Below, in pieces: positions 41,765-50,257 of a stretch of 64,000 nt of DNA. The notes under the pieces were generated by a model that saw only the letters and a list, made by a program, of their open reading frames with translations, had not been told where the DNA came from and made no database searches. Each line of letters begins with the position of its first letter. The first letter of the stretch is position 1. The translations under genes and the position numbers were made by a program. Origin of the DNA: an uncultured Bacteroidota bacterium (GTDB lineage: Bacteria; Bacteroidota; Bacteroidia; Chitinophagales; Chitinophagaceae); contig CAIJFI010000009.1 of assembly GCA_903819975.1 (NCBI GenBank), positions 1-64,000 on the forward strand, read 5' to 3'.

Positions 41765-43018
41765 ATGCCTTATTTATTTACTTCTGAGAGTGTTTCTGAA
41801 GGACATCCAGACAAAGTAGCGGATCAGATTTCTGACGCATTAATCGACAACTTTTTAGCATTCGATCCACAATCAAAAGTGGCATGTGAAACTTTAGTTA
41901 CTACAGGTCAAGTTATTTTGGCTGGTGAGGTAAAATCTAAAGCATATTTAGACGTTCAAACTATTGCACGTGATGTAATCAAGAAAATTGGTTACACGAA
42001 GAGTGAGTATATGTTTGAAGCGGATAGCTGTGGTGTATTAAGTGCTATCCATGAACAATCTGCTGATATCAACCAAGGTGTTGACAGAAAGAAGAAAGAA
42101 GAGCAAGGTGCTGGTGACCAAGGGATGATGTTTGGTTACGCAACAAATGAAACTGATGATTATATGCCATTGGCTTTAGACTTAGCGCACAAGATCTTAA
42201 TTGAGCTTGCTGCATTAAGAAGAGAAAATAAGGCAATTAAATATTTACGTCCTGATGCAAAATCTCAGGTTACATTAGAGTACAACGACAAAAACGAACC
42301 AGTAAGAATTGATGCGATTGTTGTTTCAACTCAACATGATGATTTTGATAAAGAAGGAAAGATGTTAGCTAAAATCAACAAGGATATTGTTGAGATATTA
42401 ATTCCAAGAGTAAAGGCTAAATACAAGAAATACGCTAAGTTATTTAACAAGGATATTAAGTATCATATTAACCCAACAGGTAAGTTTGTAATTGGTGGAC
42501 CTCATGGTGACACTGGTTTAACTGGCCGTAAAATTATCGTAGATACTTACGGTGGTAAAGGTGCACACGGTGGTGGTGCTTTCTCTGGTAAAGATCCAAG
42601 TAAAGTAGACCGTTCTGCAGCATATGCAACACGTCATATTGCTAAGAACTTAGTAGCTGCAGGTGTAGCAAGCGAAGTATTAGTTCAAGTTTCATACGCA
42701 ATTGGTGTTGCTAAACCAACTTCAATTAACGTAAACACTTACGGTACAGCAAAAGTAAAATTAACGGATGGTCAAATTGGTAAATTAGTGGAAAGCATTT
42801 TTGATATGCGTCCTTACTTTATTGAGCAAAGATTAAAGTTAAGAACTCCAATGTATAGTGAAACTGCTGCTTATGGTCATATGGGTCGTAAGAATGAAAC
42901 AGTTACTAAAACTTTCACTACTCCCGACGGTAAATCTAAAACTATGAAAGTAGAATTGTTTACTTGGGAGAAATTAGATTATGTAGCGAAAGTGAAAAAG
43001 GCTTTCGGTTTAAAATAA
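41765..43018 (+). CDS. metK: S-adenosylmethionine synthase
   Basis: A 417-residue enzyme making S-adenosylmethionine from methionine and ATP. Signatures are [20 protein letters not shown] (catalytic His and metal ligand), [12 protein letters not shown] and [19 protein letters not shown] (phosphate-binding loop). It is cytoplasmic and normally tetrameric. It has its own -7 box and a strong terminator. No SAM riboswitch is visible in the 56-base leader. Confidence 0.97.
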   Translation: MPYLFTSESVSEGHPDKVADQISDALIDNFLAFDPQSKVACETLVTTGQVILAGEVKSKAYLDVQTIARDVIKKIGYTKSEYMFEADSCGVLSAIHEQSADINQGVDRKKKEEQGAGDQGMMFGYATNETDDYMPLALDLAHKILIELAALRRENKAIKYLRPDAKSQVTLEYNDKNEPVRIDAIVVSTQHDDFDKEGKMLAKINKDIVEILIPRVKAKYKKYAKLFNKDIKYHINPTGKFVIGGPHGDTGLTGRKIIVDTYGGKGAHGGGAFSGKDPSKVDRSAAYATRHIAKNLVAAGVASEVLVQVSYAIGVAKPTSINVNTYGTAKVKLTDGQIGKLVESIFDMRPYFIEQRLKLRTPMYSETAAYGHMGRKNETVTKTFTTPDGKSKTMKVELFTWEKLDYVAKVKKAFGLK

Positions 43019-43033
43019 TAGACAAATTTTTAT

Positions 43034-43068
43034 AAAAGCCCGTTCCGATTTTTCAGAACGGGCTTTTT
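43034..43068 (+). terminator. Terminator of metK
   Basis: AAAAGCCCGTTC pairs with GAACGGGCTTTTT across a 10-base loop. It occupies the -33 zone of the rlmB promoter, whose -7 box starts 12 bases later. Confidence 0.88.
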
Positions 43069-43079
43069 GTTTAAATACC

Positions 43080-43087
43080 TAACTTTG
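43080..43087 (+). promoter_or_regulatory. -7 box TAACTTTG four bases before the rlmB ATG
   Basis: Exact TAnnTTTG match with ACTT between it and the ATG at 43092. This is the same four-base geometry as at 405, 4098 and 23635 and predicts a leaderless mRNA. The -33 region is the metK terminator stem. Confidence 0.6.
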
Positions 43088-43091
43088 ACTT

Positions 43092-43940
43092 ATGCAGGAG
43101 AGAAATAATAGACCAGAACGTTCTGAGCGATCAGATAGACCTGAAAGAAAATATTCGGGACCAAGACGATTCAGTCCAAGACCTAGCTTTACTACAGAAA
43201 GAAAATTCATTATTGGTCGTCAGCCATTAATTGAATCATTGGAGTCTGGAGCTAATATTGAAAAGATATTGATTCAAAAGAACGCACAAGGAGAAGGCTT
43301 AAATGAGATTAAACAATTTGCGCGCGAAAAAACAATTCCAATACAATTAGTACCAATTGAAAAATTAAATGGAATGACAAAAGCAAATCACCAAGGGGTA
43401 CTTGCTTTCATTTCAAATGTTAAATATTTAGATTTACAGGAAGTTGTAGATTTTGTAGTAGCAAAAGGGGAAACTCCCTTGTTTGTGATGTTGGATGGTG
43501 TTACAGACGTTCGAAATATAGGAGCTATAAGTAGAAGCATTCATTGTTGTGGAGCACAAGCGTTAATTATTCCAGACAAAGGTGTGGGTGCTTTAAATGA
43601 AGAGGCTTTTAAAAGTAGTGCTGGTGCATTAGAGCATATACATGTTGTGCGTGTAAGTAGTTTATTAAAAGCAGTTGATGATTTACACTTAAATGGTATA
43701 CAAGTTTTTACAAGTGAAATGCGTGCCGATAAAAATGTTCATGAGTTAGATTTTAATGTGCCAAGCTGTATTATAATGGGTGATGAAGGAAGAGGGGTGC
43801 AGCCTTATTTGGCAAAAGCCGCTGATTATTTTTTCAAAATTCCAATGGCCACTAATTTTGATTCATTTAATGTGTCAGTAGCAGCAGGTATAGTATTGTA
43901 TGAAGCGATGAAGCAAAGGCTATTCCCAGCAACAAAATAA
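43092..43940 (+). CDS. rlmB: 23S rRNA (guanosine-2'-O-)-methyltransferase RlmB-type
   Basis: A 282-residue SpoU-family (SPOUT) methyltransferase. A disordered basic N-terminal extension (about 35 residues rich in Arg, Ser and Pro) precedes the substrate-binding domain (FIIGRQPLIESLESG) and the knotted catalytic domain with DGVTDVRNIGAISRS, IMGDEGRGV and IPMATNFDSFNVSVAAGIVLYEA. It should 2'-O-methylate a guanosine in 23S rRNA (G2251 in E. coli) or a closely related site. The GSCFA gene follows after 7 bases. Confidence 0.93.
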   Translation: MQERNNRPERSERSDRPERKYSGPRRFSPRPSFTTERKFIIGRQPLIESLESGANIEKILIQKNAQGEGLNEIKQFAREKTIPIQLVPIEKLNGMTKANHQGVLAFISNVKYLDLQEVVDFVVAKGETPLFVMLDGVTDVRNIGAISRSIHCCGAQALIIPDKGVGALNEEAFKSSAGALEHIHVVRVSSLLKAVDDLHLNGIQVFTSEMRADKNVHELDFNVPSCIIMGDEGRGVQPYLAKAADYFFKIPMATNFDSFNVSVAAGIVLYEAMKQRLFPATK

Positions 43941-43947
43941 TTATGCC

Positions 43948-44976
43948 ATGAGTGCTGTAAAATTCAAACTTAGTTTATCGGCAAAGCCATCAGGAACAAC
44001 TGTTTCATATCAGGATAAAGTGATGCTAATTGGTTCGTGTTTTACAGAAAATATGGGCGCTAAATTAAAACACCATCTTTTTGAAATCAAAGAGAACCCA
44101 CATGGTATTTTATTTAATCCAGTAAGTGTGCAAAATGCTATCATGGATTATATTTCCAATAAACAATACGCGGTTTCGGATTTGTTTTTATTAAATGATG
44201 TTTGGAATAGTTGGCATCATCATAGTCGTTTTTCGGGAATAACAAAGCAGGAAGCAATTGATAAAATAAATAATTCAATTAGTGAAGCGCATATTTTTTT
44301 AAAGTCTGCAAAACATTTGGTTATTACTTTAGGTTCCGCATGGTTATATACTTTAAACGAAAATGCGCCATCTAAAAATGGTTTTGTTGTTGCTAACAAT
44401 CATAAAGCGCCATCGGCTTGGTTTACTAAAAAATTAATGAAGCCTCTGGAACTTCAATCCAATCTTCATGAGTTGGTACAAGCATTAAGAGTATATAATC
44501 CCCATCTACATATAGTTTTTACCATTAGTCCAGTAAGACATTTAAGAGAAGGATTAATAGAAAACAATAGGAGTAAGGCAGTTTTAATTCAAGCAGTTCA
44601 TGATTTAATTGCAAGTCAAGAATCAACTTCTGAAAATAATGGGGTAGCCTATTTCCCCGCTTATGAATACGTCATTGACGACTTAAGAGATTACCGATTT
44701 TATGCCGAGGATTTAGTGCATCCTAATTATTCGGCAACTAATTATGTTTGGGAGAAATTTATAGAAACCTATATGAGTGTGGAGACGCAATCTATAATGA
44801 AACAAGTTGCTGAATTGCAATTATCTATTAGTCATAAACCCTTCTTTTCGGGTTCAAGCGATCACCAAAAATTTATTAGATCTTGTATAGAGAAAACGGA
44901 GCAGTTGTCTGCCCAGTTCCCATATCTTCCTTTACAAAAGCACCTTCAATTTTTTAAGGACCAAGTTGGCAAATAA
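43948..44976 (+). CDS. GSCFA-domain protein
   Basis: A 342-residue SGNH-like hydrolase-family protein. It is named for the conserved GSCFTENMG block (here at about residue 28), which contains the likely nucleophile. The middle region has LVITLGSAWLY and FTISPVRHLREG, and AEDLVHPNYSA supplies the Asp/His of the SGNH fold. The substrate is unknown; relatives act on acyl or acetyl esters of polysaccharides. No signal peptide is visible. It lies 7 bases after rlmB and 30 bases before the penicillin-acylase gene. Confidence 0.9.
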   Translation: MSAVKFKLSLSAKPSGTTVSYQDKVMLIGSCFTENMGAKLKHHLFEIKENPHGILFNPVSVQNAIMDYISNKQYAVSDLFLLNDVWNSWHHHSRFSGITKQEAIDKINNSISEAHIFLKSAKHLVITLGSAWLYTLNENAPSKNGFVVANNHKAPSAWFTKKLMKPLELQSNLHELVQALRVYNPHLHIVFTISPVRHLREGLIENNRSKAVLIQAVHDLIASQESTSENNGVAYFPAYEYVIDDLRDYRFYAEDLVHPNYSATNYVWEKFIETYMSVETQSIMKQVAELQLSISHKPFFSGSSDHQKFIRSCIEKTEQLSAQFPYLPLQKHLQFFKDQVGK

Positions 44977-45006
44977 TTACTTAATTTAGTCATCTAAATT
45001 ATTTGT

Positions 45007-47487
45007 ATGCGATTATTGCCATTGATTGCTTCAGCTGTAGTTACAGTTGGACTCGTTGCCGTGCTAAATACACAATTACCAATTGGAGCAACTAAATCTC
45101 CAAAACTGGGTTATTTTTTATCTCCACAACATGGATTTTGGAAGAATGCCGAAAAAGTGAATACTAACTTTGATGCTTCGATTGTTGCGAGTGAATTAAA
45201 AGGTAATGTAGATGTGTATATGGATGATAGATTAGTTCCACACATTTATGCAGACCATGACGAGGATGCATATTTTGTACAGGGCTATTTGCACGCAAAA
45301 TTCAGGCTATGGCAAATGGATTTTCAGACACGTGTTGCGTCTGGACGATTAAGTGAAATTGCGGGTGCAGATAAACTTTCTATTGATCGTTTTTTTAGAA
45401 GATTAGGAATGGTTTATGGTGCTGAGCAAACCGAAAAATATATCAATGAGAACAATCCTGTAATGAAAGCAACCGTGGATGCTTATACTGCTGGAGTTAA
45501 TGCCTATTTAAAACAATTGTCGCCCGAGGATTTGCCATTTGAGTATAAGTTAATGAACTATACTCCGGAAGAATGGACGCCGAAAAAAACCTATTTGTTT
45601 TTAATGTTTATGTCCTATGATCTAACAGGTCGTTCTGCAAGTGCCGACTTGCAATTAACAAATACAAGGGATTATTTAGGGTATGATTTATTCGATAAAT
45701 TATATACCAATCAACAAGATTCATTGGATCCAATTATACCAAAAGGGACTGCTTTTGCTAAGCCTTCCATTGTGCCTACTAAACCAGTTGGATCAGACAT
45801 TGCTTATTTGAAAAAACAAGATCCGAATTTAGCAGCAAGCAAAATTTCGGCTAGTCCTGAAGCCCCAGATAAAAATAATGGAAGTAATAACTGGGCAGTT
45901 TCAGGGTCCAAAACAAAATCTGGTAGACCCATTTTATGTAGTGATCCACACTTAGGATTAAACCTGCCATCTCTTTGGTATGAGGTTCAAATTACTACAC
46001 CAACGCATAGCACTTATGGAGCAAGTTTTCCTGGTTCTCCAGCTGTCATTATTGGCTTTAATGATAGCCTTGCATGGGGTGTTACCAATGCAGGAAGAGA
46101 TGTACTTGACTATTATGAATTAAAGTTTAAAGACAGTACTCAAAAAGAATATTGGTTTAATGGTGGTTGGCAAGCTACCACAAATCGCCAGGAAATAATT
46201 AAGGTTAAAGACAGTGCTGATGTTGTTGAAAATATTGCAATGACACATTGGGGACCAGCCATGTTTGATGCGCATTATCAAAACCCTCAATCAAAAGGTC
46301 GCAATTTAGCAGTTAAATGGACTGGACATAATGCTTCATCTGGTGTTGAAACTTTTTATAAATTAAACAGAGCTAAAAACTTTGATGATTATTTAAGTGC
46401 TATTTCATTATGGAAATGTCCAGGACAGAATTTTGTATTTGCAAGTAAGTCTGGGGATGTTGCTATTAAACAACAAGGAAGTTTTGTTGCAAGATGGGAT
46501 CATCAAGGAGATTTTATTATGCCAGGAGAAGATAGCAGTTATGATTGGCAGGGCATTATTCCAAATGATGAAAATCCAATGATAAAAAATCCTGCAAGAG
46601 GGTTTGTTAGTAGTGCAAATCAAAAATCGGTTGACCCAAGTTATCCTTATTATTTAGGTACAGCCGGTTCGTTTCCTTTATATAGAGGCATAAGTGTAAA
46701 TAAGCGCTTAATTACCATGAATCAAATCACTGCCGAAGATATGCAGCATTTGCAAACAGACAACTACAATGTATTTGCCGAAGTTGCTCGTCCTGCTTTA
46801 ATGAAGTTTATTGATCCTACTAAGCTTAGTCCGGATGCACAAAGAATGGTAGGCGAAATGACTAAATGGAATTTGTATAATAACGGAAATGAAAAAGGGA
46901 TTACTGTGTTTAAGTTAATATGGGATAGTGTAGAGAATGCTGTTTGGGGAGATGAACTAGCAGGGTCACCAATTCCATTGACTAAACCAGAATCATTTGT
47001 ATTATTAGACCAAATGAATAAGGATACTAATTTTTCTGTAGCTGATGATATTCGAACTAAAGGGAAGGTTGAAACTTTAAAAGAGCAAATAAATTTGGGT
47101 GTTGAGAATGCAACAAAGCAATTATTGGCTTTAGAAAAAGAAGGAAGGATAGAGTGGTCTGCATTTAAAGCAACTAGAGTATCTCATCTTACCAAAATTC
47201 CCGCATTGAGTAGACTAAACCTACCTATTGGAGGTGGTGTAAATATTATTAATGCCACAAGTGAAGCGCATGGTCCAAGTTGGAGAATGGTAGTGCACTT
47301 AACGGACGAAATTGAAGCCTATGGTTTATACCCTGGTGGTCAAAGTGGAAACCCGGGAAGTATATATTACGATACTTTTGTTGATTATTGGGCTGCAGGA
47401 AAATATTACCGTTTACTTTTCTTGAAAAAAGAAAAGCTAATTGCTAATGAAAGAACCAAATGGCATATTCAATTTAAAACAGCTTAG
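45007..47487 (+). CDS. Penicillin acylase-family (Ntn hydrolase) protein
   Basis: An 826-residue S45-family protein made as a precursor. An N-terminal signal or anchor (residues 5-22) precedes the alpha segment, with the typical YFVQGYLHAKFRLWQMDFQTRVASGRLSE. Cleavage is expected at Gly292-Ser293 in NNGSNNWAVSGSKT, leaving Ser293 as nucleophile at the beta-chain N-terminus. The beta chain shows GVTNAGRDVLDYYEL. Relatives hydrolyse acyl amides, including N-acyl homoserine lactones and penicillins; the substrate here is not determined. It is probably periplasmic. Confidence 0.92.
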   Translation: MRLLPLIASAVVTVGLVAVLNTQLPIGATKSPKLGYFLSPQHGFWKNAEKVNTNFDASIVASELKGNVDVYMDDRLVPHIYADHDEDAYFVQGYLHAKFRLWQMDFQTRVASGRLSEIAGADKLSIDRFFRRLGMVYGAEQTEKYINENNPVMKATVDAYTAGVNAYLKQLSPEDLPFEYKLMNYTPEEWTPKKTYLFLMFMSYDLTGRSASADLQLTNTRDYLGYDLFDKLYTNQQDSLDPIIPKGTAFAKPSIVPTKPVGSDIAYLKKQDPNLAASKISASPEAPDKNNGSNNWAVSGSKTKSGRPILCSDPHLGLNLPSLWYEVQITTPTHSTYGASFPGSPAVIIGFNDSLAWGVTNAGRDVLDYYELKFKDSTQKEYWFNGGWQATTNRQEIIKVKDSADVVENIAMTHWGPAMFDAHYQNPQSKGRNLAVKWTGHNASSGVETFYKLNRAKNFDDYLSAISLWKCPGQNFVFASKSGDVAIKQQGSFVARWDHQGDFIMPGEDSSYDWQGIIPNDENPMIKNPARGFVSSANQKSVDPSYPYYLGTAGSFPLYRGISVNKRLITMNQITAEDMQHLQTDNYNVFAEVARPALMKFIDPTKLSPDAQRMVGEMTKWNLYNNGNEKGITVFKLIWDSVENAVWGDELAGSPIPLTKPESFVLLDQMNKDTNFSVADDIRTKGKVETLKEQINLGVENATKQLLALEKEGRIEWSAFKATRVSHLTKIPALSRLNLPIGGGVNIINATSEAHGPSWRMVVHLTDEIEAYGLYPGGQSGNPGSIYYDTFVDYWAAGKYYRLLFLKKEKLIANERTKWHIQFKTA

Positions 47488-47524
47488 TGTAAAACGCTAA
47501 TTATAACTTATTAAACATATTAAC

Positions 47525-47872
47525 ATGAAATTTATAGTATCCATTTTATTATCTGCCTTATTTGCTTATGCTGTAGGTATTTACGGCAATTTGCCTTGGT
47601 GGAGTTTTGTAATTACCAATTTGATTATTTCAGTTGCATTAAACCAAACCCCAGGAAAATCTTTTCTTTCAGGTGCATTAGGAGTTGGCGTATTGTGGCT
47701 GGGGTTGGCTTTAGTAATTGATGCTCAAAATCAGCATATCCTTTCTGTGAAAGTCGCGACATTGTTGCCTTTAAAAGGCTCATATACTGTATTGATTACA
47801 ATCACTACTTTAGTTGGATTTTTGTTAGGAGGCTTGTCGGCATTGACCGGGTCGTTTGTTCGAAAGTCCTAG
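47525..47872 (+). CDS. Small multi-pass membrane protein, unknown function
   Basis: A 115-residue hydrophobic protein with four predicted helices (about 3-20, 26-42, 48-66, 86-106), rich in Gly and Leu. No family is recognised. It follows the penicillin-acylase gene by 37 bases and is followed by a terminator, so it may share that transcript. The order of helices and the Gly-rich LSGALGVGVLWLGLAL stretch suggest a compact inner-membrane bundle. Confidence 0.7.
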   Translation: MKFIVSILLSALFAYAVGIYGNLPWWSFVITNLIISVALNQTPGKSFLSGALGVGVLWLGLALVIDAQNQHILSVKVATLLPLKGSYTVLITITTLVGFLLGGLSALTGSFVRKS

Positions 47873-47893
47873 TGTAACAGTACTTAATTTTAG

Positions 47894-47921
47894 GAAAGAG
47901 CTGACAAATGTCAGCTCTTTC
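47894..47921 (+). terminator. Terminator after the 47525 gene
   Basis: GAAAGAGCTGACA pairs perfectly with TGTCAGCTCTTTC (13 bp) across two bases. A modest T-rich stretch follows. Confidence 0.75.
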
Positions 47922-47939
47922 TGTTTATAGTTATTTGTT

Positions 47940-47947
47940 TATATTTG
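47940..47947 (+). promoter_or_regulatory. -7 box TATATTTG of trhO
   Basis: Exact TAnnTTTG match 44 bases before the trhO ATG. A six-codon frame (ATG 47950 to TAA 47970) begins two bases after the box and lies wholly in the leader. Confidence 0.55.
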
Positions 47948-47991
47948 CAATGAATTTGCTTAATCTGTAATTGAGCTTAAATTTATTTTAT

Positions 47992-49041
47992 ATGTCAGTA
48001 TTACACAATAGAGTCTCCAACCTTGAGTTGAAGCAAAAGTTGTATGAGGAAACTTTCCCAAGAACAACAATTAGTTTTTACCAGTATTTTAATATTCAAG
48101 ATCCGCAAGTTTTTAGGGATGAAATGTATCGCGCTTTCAATGCTATGAAAGTATTTGGCAGAATATACATTGCAACGGAAGGAATCAATGCACAAATAAG
48201 TGTGCCTACTCATAACCTTGAAGTTTTTAGAAATTTTTTATATTCTTTTAAGCCATTAAAAGGATTGCGTTTAAACATTGCCGTTAATGACGATGGAAAA
48301 AGTTTTTGGGTATTAAGAATTAAGGTGCGTGAAAAAATTGTTGCGGACGGAATTAGTGATCCTAATTTTAGTATGGAGAATAAAGGCAAGTATGTAAATG
48401 CGCAGGAGATGAATAATTTATTAGAATCAGAAGATACTATTGTAATTGACATGCGCAATCATTATGAATACGAAGTGGGGCATTTTGAGAAAGCAATTGA
48501 AATACCATCAGATACTTTTAGAGAACAGTTGCCAATGGCTGCTGATATGATGAAGGATAATAAAGACAAGAATATTATCATGTATTGCACCGGTGGTATT
48601 CGTTGTGAAAAAGCAAGTGCTTATATGTTACACCAAGGCTTTAAAAATGTATTTCATTTAGAAGGGGGCATTATTAATTATGCAAACAAAATAAAAGAAG
48701 CTGGGATTGAAAGTAAGTTTAAGGGAAAGAATTTTGTTTTTGACGAAAGACTAGGAGAGAAGATAACTGAGGATGTAATTGCAAAGTGTCATCAGTGCGG
48801 TAAGCCTGCAGATACCCACACCAATTGCAAGAACGATGCTTGTCATTTGCTATTTATTCAATGTGAAGATTGTGCGAAGGAATTTGACGGTTGCTGCACG
48901 ACAGAGTGTAAGGATATTTATCATTTGCCATTAGAAGAGCAAGAGGCGTTAAGAGCAGGCAAGAAAAATGGCATGCAAGTATTTAACAAAAGCAAACAAA
49001 GATTAAGGCCTAGACTTGGAGTTGATATTGAAGTGAAATAA
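47992..49041 (+). CDS. trhO: Rhodanese-type tRNA uridine hydroxylase TrhO
   Basis: A 349-residue protein of the YceA/UPF0176 family that introduces the oxygen of 5-hydroxyuridine at tRNA wobble position 34 by an oxygen-dependent route. An N-terminal acylphosphatase-like domain ([12 protein letters not shown]) precedes the rhodanese domain with [16 protein letters not shown] and the catalytic Cys in [13 protein letters not shown]. The C-terminus has a Cys-rich zinc-like region ([14 protein letters not shown] and [16 protein letters not shown]). A TTG at 47971 would give a longer frame; ATG 47992 is the natural start. Confidence 0.94.
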   Translation: MSVLHNRVSNLELKQKLYEETFPRTTISFYQYFNIQDPQVFRDEMYRAFNAMKVFGRIYIATEGINAQISVPTHNLEVFRNFLYSFKPLKGLRLNIAVNDDGKSFWVLRIKVREKIVADGISDPNFSMENKGKYVNAQEMNNLLESEDTIVIDMRNHYEYEVGHFEKAIEIPSDTFREQLPMAADMMKDNKDKNIIMYCTGGIRCEKASAYMLHQGFKNVFHLEGGIINYANKIKEAGIESKFKGKNFVFDERLGEKITEDVIAKCHQCGKPADTHTNCKNDACHLLFIQCEDCAKEFDGCCTTECKDIYHLPLEEQEALRAGKKNGMQVFNKSKQRLRPRLGVDIEVK

Positions 49042-49048
49042 TAATGAG

Positions 49049-49226
49049 AAATCTTAAGAACTTTTTCATTCTTCTCAGCTCGCCATTACGCTAATAAATT
49101 AAAAATATATCTAAAATTGTGAACTCGCTTCGCTCAGACATGCACAATTTTTTAACGATCCATTTTTAATTTTTCTTTACGCTATGGCTCAAAGTTCAGA
49201 AGTGAAAATTTATTAAGATTTTCCCC
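49049..49226 (-). repeat. Large imperfect palindrome related to the hairpin repeat family (copy C)
   Basis: The region between convergent trhO and purC folds on itself. AATCTTAA near 49050 faces TTAAGATT at the far end, ATTAAAAAT (49098-49106) pairs with ATTTTTAAT (49162-49170), and AAAATTGTG (49113-49121) pairs with CACAATTTT (49143-49151). Read on the minus strand, the loop contains GAGCGAAGCGAG (49135-49124), nearly the GAGCAAAGCGAG loop of copies A and B, and the next segment contains GGCGAG then AATGAA as in copy A. No coding sequence is present. Confidence 0.65.
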
Positions 49227-49232
49227 TTCTAA

Positions 49233-50159
49233 TTATGCTAGCTTTTTCAAAGCATTGCAAATCAAATCATAAGTTGCATCATCTGTCATTGGCTCTGGTT
49301 TAAATGGTGCGCCAATTACTTTCTCATAAAGTTCAATATATCTTTTAGAAATAGTATCAATCCACTCATCGCTCATGGCAGGAACGGTTTGACCTTCTTT
49401 ACCCATAAAATTATTTTCAATCAACCATTCGCGTACAAATTCTTTACTTAGTTGTTTTTGTTTTCCTTTCTTTATTTGTCTTTCTTCAAATCCTTCTGCA
49501 TAAAAATATCTAGATGAATCAGGCGTATGAATTTCATCCATCAAATAGATTGTATCTCCAATTTTCCCAAATTCATATTTTGTGTCTACTAAAATCAAAC
49601 CTTGTTTCGCTGCAATTTCTTTTCCTCTTTCAAATAAAGCCAAGGCGTATTTTTCTAATACAGCCCAGTCTTTTGCACTTGCCAATCCTTGCTTTATAAT
49701 TTCATCTTTAGAAATATCTTCATCATGACCTTCACTTGCCTTTGTAGAAGGGGTAATAATAGGGGTTGGGAAAAAGTCATTTTCAACCATGCCCTCAGGT
49801 AAAGTGACACCGCAAAGTTGTCGGCCTCCTGCGTTATAAGTTCTCCAAGCGTGCCCCACTAAATTGCCTCTTACCACCATTTCAATTTTAAAAGGGGTAC
49901 ATTTTTTCCCAATAGCTGCATTTGGAGCAGGAGTATCCAGCAGCCAATTTGGACAGATATCAGTTGTTTTTTGAAGCATATAAGCAGCAATCTGATTAAG
50001 TACTTGGCCTTTAAAAGGTATTGGGCGAGGTAATATCACATCAAAAGCTGAGATTCTATCACTTGCAATCATTACAAGTAGTTCATTATCAATGTAATAT
50101 ACATCTCTAACCTTACCGTGGTACTCGTTTATTTGGTGTGGAAATGGCTTGGAATTCAT
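49233..50159 (-). CDS. purC: Phosphoribosylaminoimidazole-succinocarboxamide synthase
   Basis: A 308-residue SAICAR synthetase, the ATP-dependent step joining CAIR and aspartate in purine synthesis. It is the longer (yeast-like) form compared with the roughly 240-residue E. coli enzyme. Landmarks are [37 protein letters not shown] (nucleotide site), [23 protein letters not shown] and LVDTKYEFG. It is cytoplasmic and monocistronic, convergent with trhO across the palindromic repeat. Confidence 0.97.
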   Translation of the reverse strand: MNSKPFPHQINEYHGKVRDVYYIDNELLVMIASDRISAFDVILPRPIPFKGQVLNQIAAYMLQKTTDICPNWLLDTPAPNAAIGKKCTPFKIEMVVRGNLVGHAWRTYNAGGRQLCGVTLPEGMVENDFFPTPIITPSTKASEGHDEDISKDEIIKQGLASAKDWAVLEKYALALFERGKEIAAKQGLILVDTKYEFGKIGDTIYLMDEIHTPDSSRYFYAEGFEERQIKKGKQKQLSKEFVREWLIENNFMGKEGQTVPAMSDEWIDTISKRYIELYEKVIGAPFKPEPMTDDATYDLICNALKKLA

Positions 50160-50257
50160 GCCTCTAAATTAAAAATTAAAGTGTAATTATTGATAATTTT
50201 TTTAAATGCTAATATTTTGTTATTTTGTATTACAATTCAATTTAAAAACAATTAATT

